NCBI GenBank assembly: GCA_016630955.3
Contig: CM049990.2
Location: 1,116,001 to 1,180,000, forward strand
Direction: 5' to 3'
From: Didymella arachidicola
Taxonomy: Eukaryota; Ascomycota; Dothideomycetes; Pleosporales; Didymellaceae
DNA: 64,000 nt
Positions 42,676 through 53,066 of the stretch are shown one piece after another. A program made the position numbers and the translations under genes. Below the pieces are notes generated by a model that saw only the letters and a program-made list of their open reading frames with translations, was not told where the DNA came from and did no database searches. Position 1 is the stretch's first letter, and the number at the start of each line of letters is the position of its first letter.

Positions 42676-45600
42676 CTACAACTTCGCAAGTAGCCGGTGC
42701 TCCCTGATGATGTTCCTCCCATCCTGACTGCGTTTTGTGACCTTGACAACTGGCATCAGCCCCTTACGAACGCTTTGCCCTTGCGGCGCAGCTTGCGGAG
42801 GGGGTGCGTCCTTGACCCAAAACATCATCTGCACATCGCCATCACTACTCATCCAAAGAGTGACCTGATAGATATACTTATTGCCGCCGAGCTGAGTCTT
42901 GTGCTGCACAACTTTGACCGAGTTAGTTGGGTATCGCCGAGACGATGCAAGCTTGTATGAGACTTACGAAAGTATCCTGCAGCGATGCCATTGGGAGATC
43001 CGAGCATGGCTGCTCCCTCATCCGTTGCGGTGTCGAAAACAAGTCCCGGCCATTTGGGAAGACGAGAATGGCGGACGTCTCCATCCGGAACTTGGTAGGT
43101 CTTCAAGGCCATGTTGACAAGTCTCAAAGTGTCCTCGTTGACGGCATCGTGAACGTGGAATTTTTGGATGTTATCCAGATCCGCGTCGTTTTCGTGAGCA
43201 CGCTTCCAGAAGGCCCAGCTACAATGTTTAGCATGACAGTCCGTAAAAAAAGGAATAAGCTGAACTTGCGAGATGTCTGAAACCCGGTTGAGCGCTGGCA
43301 ACTCACTGGCAGAGACCTCTTCAACGCCCCAGAGTAGCATAGCACTTTGTTCCGCAGATCTAACGTTGAAGAACGTGAGCACTCCATCGTGGACGTTGAC
43401 ACCCATTTGCATGATGGCATCAGTCATCTAGATTCCTCAGGTCAGTCATCGTCAACGAGTTTGGTCCATTACTTACCCGGTAGGTCTTCTTTTCGACCTC
43501 ATACGTTTGCTCTCTGACCTTTCCGCGTGGTACTCCTCTGCTGTGATGAGCCTGGTAGCACCGATTTTTTCCATCCTTCGTCCTTTCTTTGAACTTCGTG
43601 TCAATACCCATTGTTCTGAACTCCATCTCTGTGCTTGAGAAATCGCAGTACACTGTAGCACCTTTGGGTTGCATGTATCCCCAGAGCTTCAGCTCCCCTT
43701 CCATGGTCCCCTCCCAGGGACTATCGATTGGGCTCACAAGGTTCTTCGCGGTTTCCTTATCCTGTAGAGAGGCCTTCGTAATCTTCTGGCCTCGACATTT
43801 GCAGGTGTCCCATAGTGTGTCATCGTCAAGCTTTGGCTTGGCAGCTATAGTTGCTTTGTATTCGAGCGCGGATGGAGAGCCTTTACTGGATGAGTTCTTC
43901 GAGGGTCGCAGAGTAAAACCGTTAGGGTCAAGGCTCCGCCTTCGATCCTCTGGCAACTCTTCTGAACTGGCGTCATCAACGTACATGATCATCGATGGTC
44001 CAAGGAAAGGCTTTGACGGGGTAAAGACCCGGATTAAAGACACGTACTTGTTGGCCCCAATCTCATCCTTGTGTTGGGCCAAGAAGTAACCGGCGGCAAG
44101 ACCGTTCGGCGAACCAAGCAATGCTTTGCCTGTCTCCTCGTCGGTGTAGAAGTCCAGCCCCGGCCACTTTGGCACGACAGTAAATCCAGTGGGTGACCCA
44201 TCATATCCCACGTGAAGTTCCATAGCCCTGTCGATCAAGGTTTCCGTATCCTCATTGATAACGTCGTGAACGATAAAATAGTTGATGTCTCCCAGCTTTC
44301 GCTCATTCGCCGGTCGGTTCACCCATGCCCTGTTCCAAAAGCCCCAAGATATGTCTGAGACGGCTTTGAGCTTCGGCAGTTCTTCAGCTGTTGGGACATG
44401 GGGCCTCCAAGAGATCTCAGCCGCCTGAGCGGCAGACACGACGTCAAGGAAAAAGATGGCTCCTCTGACGATGTTGACACCGACACGGGTGTGAGCGTTG
44501 GTCATCTAGAGATAGCAAATCAGTAAGATTGCCCAAGCTGAAGCTGGCAGGAAAGGCTTTTGTTACTTACTCGGTACTTTCGTCCATCTTTGGGTGTGTA
44601 GGTTTGGTCACCTGTTGTGCCAGGTCTAAGGTTGTGCTGCACTTCGTAGCATATAGCATCTTCGACCCTGATTCCTTCTTTATTCAGATCCTCCTCAATG
44701 TCACCCCAGCCGCACTCAGACGAGACATCCACCTCACGATAGCCCCACTCCTGCAGTTCGCTTTCCATGGTACCCTTCCACGGCGTATCAACAGGAGTTA
44801 CGAACCTAGTTGCTTCATTCTTGTTAGCCATGCAACCCTCAATGAGCTTCTCTCCGCGACATAGATATCTGAGCCAGAGCTTTTGTAACCAGTCCTCTTC
44901 GTCATCGTCTATAGCTGACACGAGATCATCAGTGACCAGCAGAAGGTCACGTCGGATGTAATCTTGCTCTTGTCTGGCGTTTCGTTTTGATATCAGGGCC
45001 GGATTACTCTCTTCCTGCGAAGTTTTTGGCGTATCCTCGACATAGTAAATGATCGTTGGCTCTTTCATGTCGGTATCCTGGTCCGGACGAAACACGGTAA
45101 CCTTGCTCACATACTTATCAAGCCCGATCTCTTGCTTGTGTTGAGACAAAAAGTATGCAGTGGCAATGCCAACTGGGGAACCTGTTGTGGAATTAGTGCG
45201 AGCCCAGAGGTGAGGTCTCGGACGTTCTCACCTAGTAGTGCCTTTCCAGGTGGTGTATCAATCCCAAAAGTAATGCCGGGCCACACAGGGACTGCATCAT
45301 GTCGCTCTTCGCCATCGGGAACTTCGTACGTCTTCAACGCCTGATCGATCAAGCGTCCGGTAACTTGGTTGATGACCTGCGTAACCACGAACTTCGTAAT
45401 GTGTCCTAGATTTGAGCCGCCGTGAGCTTGATACCAGAAGCCCCATGCAAGGTCAGAGGTTTGCCTCATTTCGGGCAGTTGATTCTTAGGAACCGGATCA
45501 ATGCCCCACAGTAGTGCTGCTGTGCGTGGTGCGGATGCCACATCGATGAGGAACAAAGCTCCTGCCTCAACATTGATACCGAAAGTACCATGCGCGCCGG

Positions 45601-46231
45601 TAGCCTGCAGATTGTCAGTAAGGTGCGAAATATTTGATGCAGGAAGCCTTACACGATAGTCCTTTTCGCTGACCTTGTACTTCTGGTCTTTGATCTCTTC
45701 GTCGTTCTCCGGATCATAATGCTGGGTACGGAAGCAGTCACTATCTTCGAGACCAAGCGCCTCCAGCGCCCTTGTGATATCGTAGTAGGAGCCTTCGAAA
45801 TCGCAGTCAGGGTCTTCGCTGTCGAAGTAACCCCACTTCTTCCGCTCAACCTCGAGACTGCCAGACCACTGCGTCCCAATTGGTAGCGCGATCGCTTCTG
45901 CTTTGCCCTTGTCCAGTTTCGAAGCCTGAGTGAGCTTTTCGCCCCGGCAAACGTGTCGGTCCCACTCCAAGTTTGGTTCCGCGGCTGGCGCATCTGGGGT
46001 TGGACCTGTCGGCGGCGAAGGTGGATTCGGTTTCGGGCGTTTTGGTGGAGGATCGGCGCGGGGAGCCAGCTGAATACTTCCAGAGTCACTCGTGATGGCA
46101 GGCGGGGCACCTAAGACCTTGATGAGGGTGGTGATATTTGTTGCTGTGTATCGCTGCGGGAAGGAGGTCACGACTCTACACCCTGTGAGCGCAAGCAGCA
46201 GCGCGGAGGCGGCCACACCCCAGATCTTCAT
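42676..46231 (-). CDS. Secreted protein made of three tandem copies of an uncharacterised module
   Basis: Seven exons (46231-45653, 45604-45232, 45181-44571, 44505-43477, 43427-43270, 43218-42968, 42911-42676) give 1,078 residues. A signal peptide (MKIWGVAASALLLALTG) and Pro-rich linker are followed by three modules. Each has an N-half (CRGEKL or CKCRGQK, then W.G..E.E...WGY, a Cys, QH and ending YR; about 95-193, 435-521 and 760-864) and a C-half (about 194-390, 522-697 and 865-1040). The C-half contains D[V/I]xSA, SDISWGFWNRA, VHDVINEDT, PKWPGL.F, ALLGSPNG and a QHK..LG.NKY motif. I recall the ALLGSPNG...QHK part in uncharacterised proteins of plant-associated dothideomycetes. Phase-0 introns sit at the YR junction in all three copies. 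Intron 5, found only in module 3, uses a GC donor. Function unknown. Confidence 0.85.
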
Positions 46232-47471
46232 ATCGAGGTAGCAGTTGGTAGCGTTAGGTTGTAGTGAGCTATGGAAGGTTTGGAACGGACTCCGTTTATA
46301 TGGCGGCGTGCACAGACGCGTCACGTCATTGGTGTGGTCAGCAGTAGAGGTGAAAGATGGGCATCGACTTTACCAGTCCGGCTCCACTCAGAACCTGGGC
46401 TGCTCGAGCTTTCACTTCCATCTTGCCGCTCCCGCCTCTTAATTGTCTGGCATCATAACCAATTTGACTGATTTCAGCTAGACCAGTCGACCATTGGTAT
46501 GTCTTGAGCTTACAGATGCCATTCTTAGACCATTTTTAGATCATGTAGCCAATGCCCGAAGAAGTTCATTAACAATTTAAAGCTTCAGTGAACACTAAGC
46601 CGAAGGTATTTCCGATCTTCGATAATCAATTCATAGTGTTTTTTGTTACTCGACTGAGATTCAGCCTGAAAGACTCCAAGTCTTTCAACAAGCCGCTGTG
46701 ATACCCAGTTCTAAAACACATAATGATATTCCCTTCGACCAGGACATCAAGAGCCCAGACAGGCTTTGCAGTCACCCTCAATAGGGCGTCCTGCGCAACC
46801 ATGATCCAAGAGCACTGGCCATCACCTGTACCAAACTCATTCGATACTTTCCATCCTTCAGACCGCGATAAATTCGGTGGATTCGGTGCTTCCGTACATG
46901 CTTTCAAGAAAACGGTCGGAGCTGAAGACTCATACTGACGCGAAAAGGTTACGATCGCGAGGTGCTTCCCAAAGGTTTTGAAGTGCCATTGTGTCCTTGA
47001 GGTTACGGTGCTCCGGAAGATGTAGTTTCCAAAGTTGCGTTCAGCTCGTGAGGGAGAATGACTGTGATTGCAGGGAGCCAAAAGAGAGCCTCGAGCTACA
47101 CGACACCAATCAGCTTTCGGAGATGCTTGGACTTGCTTCAGGCCAGGAGGCTTTCAAGGAGTATATTTGAGCCATGCTATTGAAGCTGTAGGGGTCTGTT
47201 ACTTCCGCAGATATCGACAGATAGGCGAGTTGATCACATGCGTATCTTACCTTTCTCAATTGCCGTTACCAAAGCAGTGTACCCACCAGTAGCTCAAAAG
47301 ACAGTGTAGTAACCACTCATCCCGCTCAAAAGTATCCTGATTTTTCCATTGCCGCAACCAGCACTATGTGGAAACATCCCATATATTCTGTACGTATGTC
47401 CTCAGTTGCACGTTCTTATCTTGTCAAGTAATCAGGGTGGTTTCTTAGAAATGGGGGATTTTTCGACGATC
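46232..47471. other. Promoter of the three-module gene and pogo left flank
   Basis: 1.2 kb. A TATA-like TTTATATGG lies at about 46295 (minus-strand promoter side). No credible coding frame was found. Confidence 0.45.
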
Positions 47472-47519
47472 AGTACCGAGTCCGTGCGCGTGACGCCCAC
47501 CATCGCGTAACGCCCCGCT
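47472..47519. repeat. Left terminal inverted repeat of the pogo element
   Basis: 48 bp, beginning AGTACCGAGTCCGTGCGCG. It is an exact reverse complement of 49532-49579; identity stops abruptly at position 49 (G versus A). Confidence 0.95.
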
Positions 47520-47627
47520 GAGATCCTATCGACTTGTTGAAAAATAAGGTTACTGAGCCACCAACAACAGCAAATATTGTATAATATTGTAGTAGAGTAG
47601 TAAATAGACCTATGTGAACTACTTGTG

Positions 47628-49487
47628 CTACTTGTATTTACTTGGAAGCCTAACGTTGCGTCCGCGGCGAGTAGTGACTGGTGGAGGAGCTGAGGGTGCC
47701 TCAGGGGCTTCTTTCGCACCACCAGCATCACCAGCTTGTTTCTGACGCTTATTGCTACCTGAGGTAGCTTTTAAGGCTTTACGCTTACCCTTTTGGGATA
47801 ATTGGATAGCAGTAGTAGCTTGACGAGCGTCCCTTTGACGCTGCGCTTCAGCTGCCTTCTTAGCCTTCTCCTGCACCCTCACCTCCTTAGCTCTCTCACG
47901 CTCTGTACGCTTCTCCTGAGCCTCTCTTGCTCTCTGAAGCTTAATTGCTACTTGCTCTTGCTTCTGACGTAGCTTTTGAAGATGCTGCTCCTCCTGTTCT
48001 TGCTCATTGATCTTCCGACGATAGTGTGCCTCTCTGACCTTCCGAGGAGACCAAAATACAGGTTGACTTTGGTACTCCTTCCGCTGTTGGAGACTCAGGG
48101 GCTTACTCTTCTTATTGTGCTTCTTCCTGTGTGCAAGAGACTCCTGCAGGCCTTTGTTCTGCTCAGTAAGCAGCTCAACCTGGGCAGTAAGAGAGTGAAT
48201 TGCCCCTGTCAGCTCCCGCACTGCCTCACTGTCAGGTTCCTTCACATGATCCTTAAGTACCTGCCTTATACGCCTCCAGTCTGTTGGTCTAAGAGCTCCT
48301 GATTGTTCTTCTTTGTCTGTATAAGTGTTGTTGACTTGTTTGAGTACAGCAGAGGCGTCAGGGGGCCATATCCCTGTGGCTGCAAAGGAGTTGACGATTG
48401 TTGACTCCTGAAATGAGCTCTGCCACGCCGCCCAGAACAGGTGTAAGAAGTTTGATTTAGTGACTGGAGAGGTCCCCTGACTGCTTTGGAGGAACTGCGT
48501 AAGCTCATTTGAGTATGCTCGTGCCAGAGGTGAGAACAGGCAAACGTCCAGTGGCTGGAGCCTGTGTGTTGAGTGAGGGGGAAGGATCATCACGAGTATC
48601 TTGCGTTGGTTGGCGTACTCAATAAAGTCAGGGGTAACGTGGCTCCCGTGGCCGTCAAGTATCAAAAGACGATACTTTCTCCGTGCTGTGGCCTTAGTAG
48701 CGCGATCGAACACCTGTTCAAGCCAGGCAAGAGCTATCTCGTTGTTGCTCCAGCCTGTACTAGATGAGCTGACAAAGACTGAGTGTTCCCCTGGCTTGAT
48801 ATCCTCCACCCAGCCTGAGTATATAGCTTGATTGGCTGCTGGGTATATGAGGCTTGCTGGCAGGGCTTCCCCTGAGGCACTTATGCAAGCAATAAGCGTG
48901 ATCCACTCCCGTGAGCCGTCTTGGAGAGTACCTCTGACTTGCTTGCTGTCCCACAGTGGCCGGGAGAACACTCGTTTTGCACGTTCAAGTACCCCGATCA
49001 TGAAGCCCTTCTCATCCATATTGTACATGTGCTGAGGCTCAATGCTGTACTCAGCTATCTTGCTGTGTAGAAGTGTGAAGTAGGCCTCAAAAGAAGCCCC
49101 TGAGTCAGCTTGGTGGCGATTGCGATCCTTCCCTGTTGCCCATTTGGTGACCAGTTCAGCTGTGTGACGGTGGAGGAAGCGAGTAACCCAGCTATCAGAG
49201 ACGCTGCTACCAGCTACTTTAGACGCGTAATTTCGGATTTGAAGCCTGTTAGGAGGGAATCCGTCCTCAGTAAGCTTATTAATAAGCTTAATAAGCTCTT
49301 GTTCTTCAGTGTTGTTGAGTTTCCGTTGGTTAACTGCTTTGACCTCCCTAGAAGTTGAAACCCCTTTGTGCCTCCGCGCTAACGTAGACCGATCAACTCC
49401 CTTTGCTTTAGCAAACTTTGTGTATGAAAGTTGTTCTTTATGATTGCGCAAATCGAATTCTGTAGCCGCTTCTTGAATTGAGTCCAT
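47628..49487 (-). CDS. Pogo/Fot1-type DDE transposase
   Basis: Single exon, 619 residues. An N-terminal pipsqueak/CENP-B-like helix-turn-helix pair (SYTKFAKAKGVDRSTLARRHKG; WVTRFLHRH) binds the element ends. The DDE_1 domain has its three catalytic aspartates in NMDEKGFM, LLILDGHGSH and HRLQPLDVCLFSP. A coiled coil (LTAQVELLTEQNKGLQESL) and a long Glu/Gln/Lys/Arg-rich tail with nuclear-signal-like KRKALK and KRQKQ follow. The length and catalytic triad match fungal pogo elements. No stop, frameshift or missing catalytic residue was seen. It cuts and pastes the element at TA sites in the nucleus. Confidence 0.95.
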   Translation of the reverse strand: MDSIQEAATEFDLRNHKEQLSYTKFAKAKGVDRSTLARRHKGVSTSREVKAVNQRKLNNTEEQELIKLINKLTEDGFPPNRLQIRNYASKVAGSSVSDSWVTRFLHRHTAELVTKWATGKDRNRHQADSGASFEAYFTLLHSKIAEYSIEPQHMYNMDEKGFMIGVLERAKRVFSRPLWDSKQVRGTLQDGSREWITLIACISASGEALPASLIYPAANQAIYSGWVEDIKPGEHSVFVSSSSTGWSNNEIALAWLEQVFDRATKATARRKYRLLILDGHGSHVTPDFIEYANQRKILVMILPPHSTHRLQPLDVCLFSPLARAYSNELTQFLQSSQGTSPVTKSNFLHLFWAAWQSSFQESTIVNSFAATGIWPPDASAVLKQVNNTYTDKEEQSGALRPTDWRRIRQVLKDHVKEPDSEAVRELTGAIHSLTAQVELLTEQNKGLQESLAHRKKHNKKSKPLSLQQRKEYQSQPVFWSPRKVREAHYRRKINEQEQEEQHLQKLRQKQEQVAIKLQRAREAQEKRTERERAKEVRVQEKAKKAAEAQRQRDARQATTAIQLSQKGKRKALKATSGSNKRQKQAGDAGGAKEAPEAPSAPPPVTTRRGRNVRLPSKYK

Positions 49488-49531
49488 ATTGACTGAGCTA
49501 TGGGGTGTTGAAGATGGGGTGCGATTTGCTT

Positions 49532-49579
49532 AGCGGGGCGTTACGCGATGGTGGGCGTCACGCGCACGGACTCGGTACT
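49532..49579. repeat. Right terminal inverted repeat of the pogo element
   Basis: 48 bp, exact reverse complement of 47472-47519, ending CGGACTCGGTACT. Confidence 0.95.
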
Positions 49580-51197
49580 AGACGTGGAACACAGACTTGG
49601 CACTATATTTCCCGACTCTCGTGGAAGCTTGCAATCAGTCTGAGGGTTTCCTGAGTGCCATGACAACTACAAACTGAGATCAGAGGCACATCGATGTTCT
49701 AGTCGTAGAGGCGATCGTGGCTTTATTTAGGTGTTTACGATGGACTCTACGAAAATTAAGCTGCGGCGGCATCACGCAAAGGTGCGACTTAGTGGAGACA
49801 GGCTGGTCCAAGTGCAGCTGCAAAATAAGTCGATAATTTCTGGTGTTGGAAGTTGGTTATGATATGTTCGCTCGACGAAGCCAAATTGTCAACTAGGGAT
49901 GATCTCTTCGTGCTTCTCTGACAGGCTTCTCCGGATATCAGGGCTGCTGAGTAAGAGATTTTGGGGCTCGGCTTCTAGGCGGTGGACCAGGTACCTTTCG
50001 GAGATTGAATACTCCTGCCCTTTGGTGCTCCCTCTCATCCCAGAGCTTGACATAGGCGAAAAAGCCGGTCTCTGAGTGAGATTGTGATACTTCACCTTCG
50101 ACATGCCCTTGTTCAGTTGCATCTGCAGTAGGAAGACAGCACTCTCAGCGCTGAGTAGTAGATCGATGGTCCTCTCGGTACGTCCGTCCGATGTTTTGGG
50201 CCCATGGCAGATGCGTGTCGTGCCATAAAAGGCCCGAGACGTATCTAGGTACCTACTGTGTAGTTTGGAACGTAGATTCTCGCGGCAGGCATCTCATCAG
50301 GCTGCGACTGGAAATATACCATCGAATACCGACCCTGAGAATGGTGACGCTCTGATTCGAAACCCGGCCGATCAAGATCCTCGAAAAATCTGGTGTACAG
50401 CCCGGCTGATTTTCGGTAGGCCTAGGCGAGCTGTACCGGTACCAGTTCAGGAGCTTTCTTGGTGACGAGGTAATCGCACTATCGCCTATTCAAAAGGTTG
50501 CCTACAGTATAGTCCCGTTCAACGCACGATATCAACAGATTTCCCGTCACCGTTCGTCTTTCTGACCGTCCAGACATCGACGCCTCGATCAACATGACGG
50601 GTGATCATTCGGTACAAAGTACGATACCAGCGGCGGCTGTTGTTGATGAGGGTTCGCTCTGCTGTCACTGGAAAAATGTTGATGGAGCTTGACATTCTGT
50701 TCCGAAACCTCTTGTGCTACAAATGTGTACCTGACGTACGGGTGCTCCAAGTCTTAATGTATCTGGTATGGCTGTAATCAACCACACAGAGATTAGCGGA
50801 TCATTAGTACCACAACGCGAGGATGACCTCGGGACACGGTCGCTATAGCTCGAGTGGAAGATGTCGGGCGACTCAGCAGTTGCTTTCACCGAATTGGATT
50901 TGAGGTGGCTAGGTCTTCTCGCGTCACATTCTCCACGGCTCAGGTGCGAGCTAACGATGTGCAGAAATTGGCACCCGCTGGACGATCAGACGCGATACTG
51001 GCCATTTGCAGGGCGCTATTCAATGACTCAAATTGCAAAATCGTGAGCAAACTTCATCACTTTAAGTTGTGTTGTTCTTGTGGGCAGGTAGATGAGCCGA
51101 GAAGACAGCAACCACTGGGGCGGGGCTCCGCGACCGAAATTAGCGTACCTTCTCAGCCTCGCCTTCTTGGCTTCCTCTTCTCCCTCCTATCGCGCAT
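49580..51197. other. 1.6 kb right of the pogo element, no gene recognised
   Basis: Short frames only, on both strands, without recognisable features. Confidence 0.45.
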
Positions 51198-51522
51198 CTA
51201 TGATACAGGGCTGTTGTAGAGGGACCCAACAGCAATCTCAATCCAACGATGCACCCTTCGCTTTCGTCGGTTCTGTCTATCCACAGCGTTCCCGTCTGAC
51301 TCATCTTTCAACGAGCTCGAGTCTGTGGCAGGAGTCTTGTCAAGGTCGTTGTCTCCGTGGTCTTTGAGCTTTGTTGTCATCTCCACCATGTTTCCGTGCT
51401 GTTCGGGGTTCTCTTTCTTCTCTATTGCTTGTCAGCCTTGTAGTCGCCACGCAGCGCCACATCGACGTACTCTGCTTCTCATCCCAGCCCATCGTCATCT
51501 TACTCTGAAGTTGTTGCATCAT
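51198..51522 (-). CDS. Small hypothetical protein, two exons
   Basis: Exons 51522-51471 and 51421-51198 join in phase across a 49-nt intron with GTACGT, GGCTGAC and ATAG, giving 91 residues. The start has a good context (AAAATGATG). The protein is highly charged (KKKENPEQHGNMVEMTT, then Asp/Lys/Ser-rich), with a basic cluster NRRKRRVHRW near the end, and no membrane segment. There is no recognisable family. Clean intron signals and closing phase argue for a real gene, but chance is not excluded; it could also be part of a transcript extending upstream. Confidence 0.35.
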
Positions 51523-51825
51523 TTTGATGTTCGCAGTGCGATTTTGTAATATTTCATTTCATGCACTAGGCCTTGCGCTGCTACTGCGCCCAACATGTAG
51601 GTGAAATGTAAGTAAAGCCAGTCGAGTTGTGGTCATGCCAGTCCCTTCCGCGGGACGTGAACGAGGCTGAGTGCATACGGCTGACTGCCCAGATTGGCCT
51701 GCAACAAATCACGAAGACTCGCCAAGCCACACGGCTGAAGCGGTATCATTGCTCCTTACAGTAAGGGGAATGGGGTCCGAACAAGAGCAACACTCTTCTG
51801 CTGCGCCGTTGCCAGGCCATGTGCA
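51523..51825. other. Short stretch holding no separate gene; antisense frames only
   Basis: About 300 bp between the small hypothetical gene's start and the PP2C stop, both on the minus strand. It should contain the promoter of the former and the 3' UTR of the latter. No motif was recognised. Confidence 0.4.
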
Positions 51826-53066
51826 TCACTTCGCCGCGCTCGGTGCCTCCAAAACTATCACGATCACGGTACAGTTGTCGGAACCTCTCGCTTTGCCAGC
51901 CCTACGAGCGAGTTCGGATGCTATCCATTCTGCTGATCGGCCTTGCGACTTCCATTCGGTTGCGGTACGAGCCGCCAGTTCGGCGTCCTTTTCTTCCCCT
52001 ATACCGTCGGTGGAAATGAAGACTAGGCTTTCTCCCTCGAGGCGCCGCACGTCAAAGTGTGCTTTGTTGATGACAAGGTCGGCTGATGCCTTCCTACCAG
52101 GCTTGAGGCCTGTCTCGACACCGTCCAAGTCTGTCAAGTTATGAGCAGCAAGGTTGTTGACTCTCGGTAGCTTCAGCTCGGTGTCACCGATAGCGCGGGT
52201 CATTGCAAGAGCACCTGATAAGGGATGTTAGTCCACTGAATACAACGTTCAATATTGTAGTGAAACATTTCCGAGGAGTGGACATACCGACTCGTGCTGT
52301 GCCCGTGTCATACTTCACCTCCCCCCCAGCATCTTCGATCCTTTTCTTCTCCGCTGGGTCGTCTGGACTATGTGGTACTGAGAGTCGCCGTACACTCCAT
52401 TCGTTCTTACCCTTAGCAAGGTGATGGGATTTCAAGCTATGGTCCAGCTTGTTGAGCTTGTTCTGTTCCTTCTTGTTACGTCTCGCATGTTCAGCGAAGA
52501 TCACGTGAGAGTCGCCCAAGTCTGCCTCGACGAGGATCTTCTGCTGCACATCGATCACAACAAGAGCCAGAGTTGAACCATCTTTCCAGTCGTGCTGATC
52601 AGCAATCTCATCTTCTCGATCGAGGGCCTCTTGAATAGCTGATTTGTAGGTTTCTATCGAGTGCGACGAACTTTTGGAAAGCGCGTCATCGATGAAGGTC
52701 GCCAGGTTCTTTCGCAGGTGATCAGATGCAGTTGCGCCTGCACTATGACGAGGGTCAGCAATGAACAAGACCTCGAAGAGGAAGAGGAAGACCGCACTGT
52801 CCGTCAAAAACAGCGTACAACGCGATGTTCTTGTTGGAATTCAGGCACCCGGGCGGCAGCGCGATGTATCGGTCCTCCTGGTTCGGACGCTCCCCTTGGA
52901 TCTGCAGGGAATGGTTAGCGAGTTTCCACAAGCCGAAGCCTCCGCGAAATCCTGCAGAACGTACCACTGACACGCCAGTCTCTTTGATGGTAACCAGGCT
53001 CACATCTGGCGATGACTGCACTGCACTTCTACCCTTGTCCAACGATTTTCTAATTCTGTGCATCAT
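51826..53066 (-). CDS. PP2C-family Ser/Thr protein phosphatase
   Basis: Four exons (53066-52965, 52901-52798, 52742-52288, 52214-51826) with introns of 63, 55 and 73 nt give 349 residues. Metal-binding and fold motifs of PP2C are in order: GERPNQEDRY, YAVFDGHAGATA (split by intron 2), DGSTLALVVID, ADLGDSH, LAMTRAIGD, FISTDGIGEEKD and GSDNCTVIVIVL. The two Asp of the DG and DN motifs and the Asp of the late DG are all kept, so Mg/Mn-dependent activity is expected. It is short and lacks membrane or regulatory extensions. Its specific target is unknown. A second ATG at 53063 follows the first directly. Confidence 0.92.

Larger units (their letters stand above)
47472..49579 (-). mobile_element. 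Intact pogo/Fot1-type (Tc1/mariner superfamily) DNA transposon
   Basis: Terminal inverted repeats of 48 bp (47472-47519 and 49532-49579) are identical. A TA lies near each tip (47474-47475 and 49577-49578), so the mobile unit is probably the segment between the TAs, with TA as target duplication. One uninterrupted transposase gene fills the interior, leaving 44 bp before the start and about 108 bp after the stop. Perfect termini and an open frame indicate a young, possibly active copy without RIP mutations. Confidence 0.93.
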
